From NCBI RefSeq assembly GCF_009870125.1, contig NC_046680.1:16511501-16575500 (forward strand): a stretch of 64,000 nucleotides of DNA. Reading direction: 5' to 3'. A program made the position numbers and the translations under genes. This DNA is from Drosophila pseudoobscura. Its lineage: Eukaryota; Arthropoda; Insecta; Diptera; Drosophilidae. This document shows, in pieces, positions 35,563-44,494 of this stretch; within the stretch, counting starts at the first letter, position 1; every line of letters starts with the position of its first letter. The notes under the pieces were generated by a model that saw nothing but the letters and a program-made list of their open reading frames with translations, had not been told where the DNA came from and made no database searches.

Positions 35563-35760
35563 ATGGAGCAGGAACATCACCAGCATCTTGAGGAGTTGAG
35601 GAAGAACATGCAGTTGGAGCTGGAGCTGAAGCTGGAGGAGGAGCTGGGGAAAAGCAAAGAGTGTCCCGACCCTGAGAATTCGATTGAAATTGTTGCCTAC
35701 GGCTATGATTTTATGAGTGCGCTTTCACTGCCTTTTTTTTCGCAAGGCGCTGCAAAGTAA
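35563..35760 (+). CDS. Possible small ORF, Glu/Leu-rich (65 aa)
   Basis: An ATG in a near-ideal Drosophila start context (CAACAATGG) opens a 65-codon frame beginning MEQEHHQHLEELRKNMQLEL. The N-terminal half is strongly charged and would be helical or coiled-coil; the C-terminal part (IEIVAYGYDFMSALSLPFF) is not repetitive. A TATA-like TTTATATGAA lies about 40 bases upstream. The middle overlaps a GAGCTG simple repeat, so the frame may be accidental. No family is recognised. Confidence 0.25.
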   Translation: MEQEHHQHLEELRKNMQLELELKLEEELGKSKECPDPENSIEIVAYGYDFMSALSLPFFSQGAAK

Positions 35761-35949
35761 TTAAATAGCTAGCATTTTGCAGAGTTTTGATGGAATATTT
35801 TTCAAATAGGCGACCACAGATTCTTGGAAATTGTTAGGAGAGAATATATGGCCACACTCATCTAGGAAGAGAAACAATTTTCAAATCTTTATATAGTTGA
35901 TACACATAAAACTGCGCTTTCTTTCGTTTAACTATTATTGAATTACTTT

Positions 35950-36281
35950 ATGTCCATTACGCCCATGGAAGCAGAAGTAGAGCTGGTAGGCATTTAAGAT
36001 TTCTTCTGACGTTTTCCAAACTCAAAAAAACTTTTAATATCCTCATCGATTTCGGGAAGGTCCACCTGAAAAGGACAAGCCCGTTGCAGAACACTTGACC
36101 GCGTCCGCGGTGTCGGCGGATTCTCCTTGCCAGTCTCTAGCTCAGGAGGTCATCAAAATCTTTATTAGCTACCTCATTCTCAGCCATGCAGTTGACCCCT
36201 AGATTCTTAAAGTGTTAGGCAACCGACAGTTGGACAGGACAGCTGGACCGGCAGAACAGTCAATGCCAGCGTAGTCTTCAT
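35950..36281 (-). pseudogene. Dead tandem copy of the OBP gene at 36876-37301
   Basis: On the minus strand it begins ATGAAGACTACGCTGGCATT, like the intact neighbour, and the upstream DNA to about 36490 is also copied. After the first ten codons (MKTTLALTVL) an extra stretch intrudes and the frame ends at codon 25. About 50 bases covering the start of the mature protein are missing, and further frame breaks follow. The remaining islands (AGGAGAATCCGCC, TCAAGTGTTCTGCAA) still align to the KENPPEV and IKCAAK region of the intact gene. The TATA box has decayed from TATATAAG to a non-TATA form. It cannot make an OBP. It shows that this array expanded and then lost members. Confidence 0.85.
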
Positions 36282-36352
36282 TCTTCTTAGTTCTTCAGAT
36301 CTCTGATCTCTTCGCTCGACCTGCTTCCGATCTTAGAGCTAGCGCTGTACTT

Positions 36353-36416
36353 CACGTGACTATCGGAATTCGCCTAGCCTTTTTTCATATTATCCGAGCC
36401 GAATCGATACATCGAT
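36353..36416 (-). promoter_or_regulatory. Relic promoter of the dead OBP copy
   Basis: It retains CACGTG (36353-36358) and ATCGATACATCGAT (36403-36416), the latter one base away from the perfect palindrome in the live copy. Confidence 0.6.
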
Positions 36417-36723
36417 CACGCGCCAAGGTCTGATTTCTGCGATTCGAACAAATTATTATCTGTATCAAACACCGTGTATATTCCTAAAGGCAGGGGAGTG
36501 CTTTCGTTAAAGTTTTTCAATAATTGTACATAAATATGAAGATACATATGTATGCAAACACATCTTCAAACAAATAGTGGTAGCTTAAAAAATATTTAAT
36601 ATGCCTTCTTTTAGATATATTTTGTTAATTAATGACAACAAATTCCTACTGGAATTTGATGCCAGTGTTTGAATTTTTATGTTTTTGGTTCTATAACTGC
36701 ATTTTGTTTTTAACAATCGTGTC

Positions 36724-36805
36724 TTATTGGTTTGAGTGGACTATCTGGAATGCGGTGTCGCAGGCATTGGTTCCCTTTACGCCTCCGCAAACCTCCGGAG
36801 CCTTA
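36724..36805 (-). pseudogene. 3' stub of the OBP gene at 37741-38198
   Basis: The minus strand encodes PEVCGGVKGTNACDTAFQIV and then HSNQ-stop, matching the C-terminal end of the intact gene (EVCGGVKGANACDTAFQIVY). Seven codons (YCVQTHG) that carry the sixth conserved cysteine are deleted in frame, and everything upstream of the LEVCGG region is absent because the duplication ended there. The 3' flank (36590-36723) also matches that of the intact gene. Confidence 0.85.
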
Positions 36806-36875
36806 CCATGTCAATCAAACATAAAGCTTATATATTTAACACATATGTACCATATATGGATATGCTTTAATTGAA

Positions 36876-37301
36876 CTACACAGGTCGATATGTAATTGGA
36901 ATAGGGGCCTGCCAGCAGTGGTAGAGCAGGTAGGCACTCTCGCAGACATTTGAAGTTTCCTTCTGACGTCTTGCACACTTCTCCAAAGCGTTAGAATACT
37001 CATCTCTCTTATAAATGGGCGCCACAGTTCCATTCGAATAGATTATTCCACGTATTAGCAACCAGCACTTTGCGGCACACTTGATCTTGTCCGTGACCTC
37101 GGGTGGATTCTCCTTGCCTTGTACTAAGCTATGTAGGTGTGCCGCATCATCAATATCTAACCCGTTCTCAGCATTGCAGTTAAGATGTAACTGCGCAAGA
37201 TGATCTTCAAATTCAGGACACATCACAACCCCCCATCCATTCACCACAAAGTGCGCTGTTAGGCAACCGAGCAGCACAGTCAATGCCAGCGTAGTCTTCA
37301 T
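36876..37301 (-). CDS. Odorant-binding protein, Obp56 cluster type, 141 aa
   Basis: An open frame of 141 residues starts MKTTLALTVLLGCLTAHFVV, a signal peptide. The six OBP cysteines are C42, C75, C79, C109, C120 and C129 (gaps 32-3-29-10-8), with one extra at C28. C3-C4 is shorter than in Obp56d. The end NVCESAYLLYHCWQ fits helix 6 of the family. The sister gene at 37.7-38.2 kb has a 53-bp intron directly after the signal-peptide exon. Here the same site reads GTGAATGG and the DNA runs on in frame; a possible CAG acceptor 54 bases later would remove 18 codons without changing frame. Reading straight through gives the better OBP helix 1 (EFEDHLAQLHLNC), so I favour the intronless form. The TATA box is at 37346. 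It lies in a tandem array with a dead copy next door. Orthology (56f or another 56 member) is not settled. Confidence 0.85.
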   Translation of the reverse strand: MKTTLALTVLLGCLTAHFVVNGWGVVMCPEFEDHLAQLHLNCNAENGLDIDDAAHLHSLVQGKENPPEVTDKIKCAAKCWLLIRGIIYSNGTVAPIYKRDEYSNALEKCARRQKETSNVCESAYLLYHCWQAPIPITYRPV

Positions 37302-37345
37302 TCTTCTTGTTTCTTCAGTTCTCTGATCTTTTCGCTCGACCTGGC

Positions 37346-37353
37346 CTTATATA
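37346..37353 (-). promoter_or_regulatory. TATA box of the 141-aa OBP gene
   Basis: The minus strand reads TATATAAG, 45 bases before the ATG at 37301, so the leader is very short (about 15-20 bases). Confidence 0.65.
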
Positions 37354-37368
37354 GCTAGCGCTGAACTT

Positions 37369-37434
37369 CACGTGACTATCGGAATTCGCCAAGCCTTTTG
37401 GTTCACATTATCCGGGCCGAATCGATGCATCGAT
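37369..37434 (-). promoter_or_regulatory. CACGTG E-box and ATCGAT palindrome upstream of the OBP gene
   Basis: CACGTG (37369-37374) and the perfect 14-bp palindrome ATCGATGCATCGAT (37421-37434) lie just upstream of the TATA box. The dead copy keeps both, the palindrome with one change. The 134-aa sister gene keeps only CGCGTG at the matching place. Factor binding is not known. Confidence 0.5.
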
Positions 37435-37740
37435 CACGCGCCGAGGTCTGATTTCCGGGATTCGTACAAAGTATTATCTATTTTAACCAGCGTGTATATT
37501 GTTCATTAATTATTCAAGAATATGGAGACGCATCCTTAAACAAGTAGTAGTAGTTTTGAAATTCTTTATTATGCCTCCTCTTAAGAGATATTTTGCTAAC
37601 TAATGATTGTATATTAACATGAATAGCTGCTATTATTCTTTATGCTCTTTAGCAACAAAATTATACTGGAATATTATGCCAGTTTTTGAATTTTTATGTT
37701 TTTGGTTCTATAATTGTATTTTGTTTTTGGCAACAGTGTC

Positions 37741-38198
37741 TTATTGGAATGAGTGGCCATGGGTCTGGACGCAGTAGACGATTTGGAAAGCGGTGTCGCA
37801 GGCATTGGCTCCCTTTACGCCTCCACAGACCTCCAGGGCCTTATTAATTACATCCTTTTGGGGATGGTCGGCGTATTGCTTCTTGATCTTGTCCTTCAGC
37901 AGGTTTCCTTTCGCATCCATATATCCACTTGCCACCATCACGCACTGGGCGGTACACTTCACGTTGTCCTTGACGTCTGCCGGCTTCACCTTGCCCAGCT
38001 TCAGATCCAAAACGTCCTGCTCAGTCACTCCCAAATCGGTCACGCATTTTTTCATAATTTCTTCAGGATTCTTCACATCCGTCGCTTTCTGGAGAAGAAT
38101 AATCTCAGTCGCCTTCCACTTCCAACCACAGTTCCACTCACCACAAAGCTCGCTGTTAGGCAGCCGAACAGCAGCGTCAATGCCAGTGTAGTCCTCAT
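37741..38198 (-). CDS. Odorant-binding protein, Obp56 cluster type, 134 aa
   Basis: Exon 1 (38142-38198) encodes the signal peptide MRTTLALTLLFGCLTASFV; a 53-bp intron (38089-38141, GTGAGT...CTCCAG) leads to exon 2 (37741-38088, TAA stop). The mature protein starts KATDVKNPEEIMKKC and has six cysteines at 34, 64, 68, 107, 116 and 125 (gaps 29-3-38-8-8), a textbook classic OBP. The final helix is ACDTAFQIVYCVQ. It should be secreted and bind hydrophobic ligands. Its promoter, 5' UTR and exon 1 are nearly the same as those of the 141-aa gene, although the mature proteins share little beyond the cysteine frame. Orthology within the 56e-i group is undecided. Confidence 0.9.
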
Positions 38199-38250
38199 TC
38201 TCCTTGGTTGTTTACTTTGCTTATGTCTCCGGCTCCGGCCGTGCATCCCA

Positions 38251-38258
38251 TATTTATA
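38251..38258 (-). promoter_or_regulatory. TATA box of the 134-aa OBP gene
   Basis: The minus strand reads TATAAATA, 53 bases before the ATG at 38198. Confidence 0.65.
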
Positions 38259-39423
38259 GGTAGATTTTTATTGTCACTTCGCGTGACTCTACGAATTTGT
38301 CATTGGTCGGAGCTAATACAAAGGTCTGATTCTCGGGATCAGTCTAATTATCTATTTTACACACCGTGTGTAAATTGTATAGCTCTAAAAGCTGGCTGCT
38401 TGACTGCTCTTCGCTTTAGTGGCTGAATAAATTATTCAAAAATATTGGGATCTGGCTCAAATATTGCTTTGCAAAAAATACTAATTTGAGAAAAAACTAC
38501 ATATTGCAAATGTACAGGTGTACTAATTCTAAATATTGTTAATGCGAATTTGCTATATAGCGTTATATACACGTGTATATTTTTACATATGTATGTACAA
38601 CCAAATGAAATTTCTAATCAATCAAAAATATTTATTAGGGCATTTGATTTTTGGTCTCTGGTAATTATTGCAGCTATGTATCTGCTTGACAATGATTCAT
38701 TTGTTGAACTAAATTTCAAATGCATGCAATAGAACGGGCGTTAAAAGCCACACAAAACTAATTTACCTATTGCATTTGTAATGAAATATATCTTGATTAA
38801 TTGGTTCGCTCACACAGATGCATATTTTAATTGGAAAAAAATCGAGTGCGCCATCAGTCTGGGTGGACAGATTATTCGAATATTTAGTAATTGCATTTTG
38901 ATGAAACTGTGTGGAATGGGATGTTTTTTTCCATATACGATTCCCATTAACAGCATCATTATTTATGAATATCATTATTACTTATATATATTATATTATT
39001 ATTATTATATGTTATGATGTGGCGCACACATTTTAATTTAGTCCTAATGCGATTTCAAACCCTAATTGAAATCCTTTTAAAGTAATTACGAAATTTGTAA
39101 TGACCCGCAAAGGGCAGTAGCGGCAGTGAAAGCAGCAGTGGGATGAGGTCGAAGGAGTGGAAAGAGCTCTGGTTCGCTGCCTTGGGTTTGCTCGGCTTGC
39201 CGGTAATTAGAAGAACAAACTAATTTAGTAAATTACTATTTAGTGGCTTCTTTTATGGCTGGCCACAGCTCCTGCCGCACACAAAGGTCATTTTCGGGGC
39301 TTTTGAAGCTGTGGCCTTTGAAATGCGCCAAAGACATCTATACAAATAGCATCCTTTCTGTGCGTTGAGTTGCTCTTTGTATATTAGGGGGTATTTTGAT
39401 GTATCAGGGTTTGTGCTGTATTA

Positions 39424-39450
39424 GTGTGTGTGTCTGTGTGTGTGTGTGTC
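39424..39450. repeat. GT dinucleotide tract
   Basis: Interrupted (GT)n with one CT. Confidence 0.85.
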
Positions 39451-41123
39451 TGCAATTGCTGTCGAAACATCAAAGAAATGCGAGTCTTCCAGTTGACTTC
39501 ATCAGTAGATTGTGTGAAGTATGCCAGAAATGTGCTGCCAAAGCCCAAACCGAACTTTTGCCTCCTTTCGAGCGAGTAGTTGGGAATCGCAGTTCCGTCT
39601 TTAACTGGCGCTTTAAACTCGTGCGGAATGTATGTCTTAAAAGCCCTGGGCACGTGCTGCCACCCTGGGCGCGGACTTCGATGGGGCGATTGTTGGCTGA
39701 TACCATCCAGAGTGCAAAGTAAGATAATATTGGCCCGGCTTTTAAAACACATTTTACATGCACTTCAGTCTAATTGACGCGTGGCCCTTTGTAATACTCG
39801 AAGGCAGCGAAATTTGAGATCGAAAGATGGCGGACAAGCTGGCAGGCAGTACAAGCAATGGAGCAAGCCATTCAATTAGTCTAACACCCCACGGCATTAT
39901 CATCGAATCGAACAGGGCTGGCTGCAGGAATAAACGCGTTTCATCTTACTTCCAAATACGAGTCCAGGGTAAGAGCAGAGTGTAAGGCATTTGATGAATA
40001 GAATAAAAGTAACCAGAAAAGAGGAGCCGGGCGTGAAATGGTCTGAGCATTGAATAGGTTCTGAGGCCGTCACGGCAAAAGCGTACAAAACATGTAATGT
40101 GAAGCTGAAAATCAACAGTTAAATAATTCTTGATACCACATTGATACGCGCTTTTCTAGCTCTTGTTATTTTTCTCGTCGAACTCCAGTGAAATTATAAA
40201 GAGTTTCGGTTGTAATTGATAAAAGTTTTAGGAATTTCCGTAATCCTTTGCTTCACAAAAATGACATTGAATGAAAGATGTCTACTTTTTGAAGATTGCA
40301 GACACATTACTTTTCTTGCAGCGCTTTCATTGCCCAAGCATATTTTCGCAATTGAGGATCCACAACTCACCTGAGAAAATGACTTTCCACACACTTTACT
40401 CCTCTGAATTGTGGCACAAACTCAGGCACATATTACGAGGGGCACACCAGAGGATAAATATAAAATGCAGCCAGGCATAGGGAGCCACCACAGACCATTG
40501 ACATCCAGAATGGCGCTGGTGTTCCCCCCGATTTATCTTACTGTTCAAAACGGCAAACTAGACCAGGCTCGTAATATGGCCTCCGGCTTTGCTCTCATGT
40601 GTTGCAGGACCTGGCTATTGTCTGACTACGGCTTTACAACTCATAAACAGCAGAAGGACTCGCCCTGCTTCCCACTTGCCAATGGGTGAGGGTGTCCTTG
40701 TCCCGCCTCCTCCTGGTAATAACAGTTTAAGCTCCGGGCTATGCCCGAAAATTGTCCACATCTCGATGTTTAATTTTTTTTTTTCTTGTGTCTGCTCCCC
40801 CCTCTACAATTGCCCTGGTCTTCTTTATGTTTTCGTTTCCTTCTTGATAACAAGCATTTTTACATGTGCTAAAAAAACCAGAGCTGGGGGCACAGCTCGT
40901 AGTCGCAGGAGATGAAGATGGAGGTTGCTGGGGCCCGGGCCCGACCCGGGGCTCATCCCCCTTCGGGCTCTTCCAATTTTGGGCCTGGCTGCATGTGCGT
41001 TTATGACTTCATAATGGGAGCCAGGGCATTGAGGGGAAGCTGACTTTGGGGAGGCATCAGCCGCATTACCAGACCTCCCCGGGCCATCCAGCAGATGCAG
41101 TGCATTGCGGGGGTGGCTGTTAC

Positions 41124-41161
41124 TCCTGGTCCTGGTCCTGGTCATGGTCCTGGTCCTGGTC
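41124..41161. repeat. CCTGGT hexanucleotide array
   Basis: Six copies of CCTGGT with one CATGGT. Related TTTGGC and TTCAG repeats follow at 41270-41315. Confidence 0.9.
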
Positions 41162-44100
41162 TTGCCCCTGGTTCAGGTCTAGCTCCTGTTGCTGTTGCCC
41201 TTGCTGTTATGGATTTGCGTAGGCGTTGCGTTAACATGCGACTAAGTCCTTTTATATCCCGGAGCATTCGCTTTGGCTTTGGCTTTAGCTTCAGTTTCAG
41301 CCTCAGCATCCGCTCCTGGCTCGGCTTTGGCCCCGGCTACATATCTCTGGCCTCAGACTATCATCAATTGCTGTCCCCATGGTGTAGTTAGGGCCCAGCC
41401 CAACCCTGGCCGGGCTTATATAGGCCAGCAGCAGAATTTAATGCCGACCTCTGGGAGCTATTGTGGCCACCACTCCCGATCCGGCACCGGCACCGGCTCC
41501 AGCTCCAGCTCCATCCTCAGCATCGCATCTTTTCATGCAAGTTTTATGCTCATATGTACTATGTGGCCCTGTTTTATAAACAATTTTAAATTGCTGGATC
41601 CGAAATGAGGCAGCGGTGGAGGCTCTTTTGTAGGCAAATTGTTTTATATGTGCCGGGCTCCTCTCTTCACTTTATTGGCATGACCGTGGGGGGAGATTGG
41701 CTGGGTCCGGGGTCCGCATAACTTTACATAATCCCAGGCGAAAACGAAACGAAACTGTAACTTTGTGGCGCCATAACGCGCCACATTAACTTGCAGCTCT
41801 GATATTGGGCATAAATCTCAGCAGAAATAAATAAGACCTGTGATGATGGGCAAAAAATTAGAAATAAGCGCAAAATAATAAACCATCTTGCCAGAAAAAA
41901 TCTCAAAAATAATATAAATAGCCGAAAAGGAAAACACCAGCTGTAAACAAAGAAGCAAACAAACAGTCGTCGTTGTCGTCGCGGTAGTCGTGTATACGGC
42001 AATGCGCCATGTGGCAATGTGGCACACATGCTGCAAACGCTCACACTCTCAGAACACACCTATCCACCTATCTACACCCAGGGCCAAATCCCTGTTCCAC
42101 CTTTGAAAGCACTCTGTAGACCGCATGATTTCATCTTTCGCTTTCGTGCAGACAACTTACGCGAGGAATCCACAGACCCCCGGCCATGGCCCAATACACT
42201 GCACGAAGTTTGCGGCATACTAAATGGGGCAACACTGGATAAAAGACCACGAACTGAGTTAGTTACGATAGTTAACATTTTATGGGATATTCCAAACATT
42301 TCAAAATCCATTCATTCCTTTCGATATCCTTTTTAAGGATAGTATATAGATTGTAGAGCATCCAGTCTTCGAGAATGTTTTATTTGGCCATGCCATATCC
42401 ATTTTTTCATTAAATTCGCCTAAGCAAAATGCTAGCCCTGGCCCCCCGAGCATGGGAGAGATGATTTATGGAGCAGACTTCATAAAGTTCATAAATGTCG
42501 CGGCAAGCAGGCGGCTGCCACAGAGAGGTGTGTGTGTGTGTGCGTATCCGTGTGTGCCACAGATACAGCAATGGCAATGGCAACAACAAGAACAGAAGGA
42601 GTAACCACACACTCATGCAGTTGACACTTTCACCTAGCCACCAAAGGAAGGGGGAAAAACACTAAGGATGAGCACATTTTCGCGCATTTAATTAACTAAA
42701 ATGCTATAAATATGATTTTAATTTAATTTACTTACGTGAGTTATTAATTTACAAAATGCATGGTTTGCTCGCCATATCAGGGGATAATGAACAGGAGCGG
42801 CTGGGCACGAGGAGGCAATGGGTGGACGACCTGGATGATGGCCAGAGTCTGGCAGAGTGCCATTTTCTTCTCCAGATTTCTATATTACGGGCATCGGGGT
42901 GGCCAAAATCCACATGGCATAAATTTAGTGATGTGCGACATCTCTCAATCCATTCAGATCCAGATTACGTTGCTGACTTTCGCCATTCGCTGCGGTCTTC
43001 ACTTGGTATTGGCTTTTCCTCTTATCCGCTCAACTCAAATTCAGTATCAGTCCCCGCTTTATGGCAGTGTCCCAATCAGAAACTAATTTCTTGTTGCCCG
43101 GAAACATTTTGGCACCTCACACATGAGGGCAGTCCCCTGGCCAGACCTGATCCGAACGGTTTAGACCAAACCCTGCTCAGCCGAAAGCGACTGCGGAAGG
43201 CTGCCAACCGCAAGATTCGCTCATTTTGGGGGGTACTGAATTGTCTGGTCCCATCTCGTTGCGTAGTCAAATTTCCGCCGTCGAGCTGCAAATACCCGTG
43301 CATATCTAGCCGCACAGCCGGAGGTGCAGCTGAAGGTGCAGTCAGAAGAGCACACCGAGAGGCAGATAGAGAGGAGACACAGTCGGAGCAATTGCAATCT
43401 CCAATTTCAATCAAAAAACCGCCGGATGGCGGATCTGACGTCCCTCAGGAGTAAATTCCAGTGCAGGTGTCAGTGCTTGGTTTGGATGCGACGACCTCAA
43501 AGCTGCTCCCGAAATGAAAGTCAATATTAAGGTTGATACATTGCAGAACGGAACCGAGTGGAGGGAACAGAACAGAACGGAGGGGAGTGGAACCTTTGGC
43601 GGCTGCTGACACACGACGTGGATGATAAGCCAGTCGAACAGTCGATGAAATGGCAGTGGATTCCATCTTCCAGATTGCTGCGGGATCCCGTCGGGGGCCT
43701 CAACTGTTGCAGAACATTTTATTACCCAATCAGAAGTGGCAGCTTCAACTTTCTTGTCAGGCTTAGGGTTTTGTCCGTGTGCCCTCATTTGTCACAATTG
43801 ATCGTCCCTGTCTTAGCCCAACTTTATTTGCCTGATTGACGGGCCGGCCCCATAAAGAGGCGCTCATTAGAGGAGGAGACATGCGTTGTGAAGCGAAGGG
43901 ATCCACTGATGATGGTTAAAACCTAATTATACCGAACAGAAAGAAGGAATTTTCAATGTGTTTTGAATATTTATGAATTCGTTAGAGAACAAAATCATTG
44001 CCCAGCCACACCCACGAAAATAAGAAGTTTGCGAAAAACAAAAAATATATAAAAGAAAAAACTGGAGAATATCATATAAAATGGAGAAAAAAAAAAAACG

Positions 44101-44467
44101 TCAGGCAAATCTTGTTGTTTGGCGAAAGTAAAAAAGACGCGAAAAAGGCACCAGAAAAATATCACGTAATATAAAAACCACTTTGATGAATACGCCATGT
44201 GCATATAAAGCAGCTTTCAGCGCCAAGAGCCGCCTGTCTGTCAGCCGCCTGACAAAGGCGTCCGCGAAAGTGTCGCGGGCGTGGCACGAAGTGCGGTCGG
44301 GCGGGAACCGTAGACCCGGAGACGCCTTTGTGCCGGCGACACGAGAAGACGACGACGGCGGCGGGAGTGTAATGAATAGCAAGGTAGCTTGGAATACTTT
44401 GGCACTTGTTGTACTTGTTGTCTTCGCACTTACCACTTGGTTGAGCACCGTCGTACATTTCGTGGCT

Positions 44468-44494
44468 TATATGGCGTATATGGCGTATATGGCG
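44468..44494. repeat. TATATGGCG 9-bp array
   Basis: Three perfect copies of TATATGGCG. It lies at the 3' end of a 105-codon open frame, where it encodes Tyr-Met-Ala repeats. Confidence 0.95.

Larger units (their letters stand above)
35950..36805. repeat. Tandem segmental duplication, copy 1 (degenerate)
   Basis: Same order of landmarks as copy 2 (36876-37844): dead OBP gene, its CACGTG and ATCGAT-palindrome promoter, spacer, then the 3' end of the second OBP gene. Homology stops sharply at about 36805, inside the coding part of the second gene. Confidence 0.85.
36876..37844. repeat. Tandem segmental duplication, copy 2
   Basis: Intact partner of 35950-36805. The match ends near 37844 within exon 2 of the downstream OBP gene. 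Confidence 0.85.
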
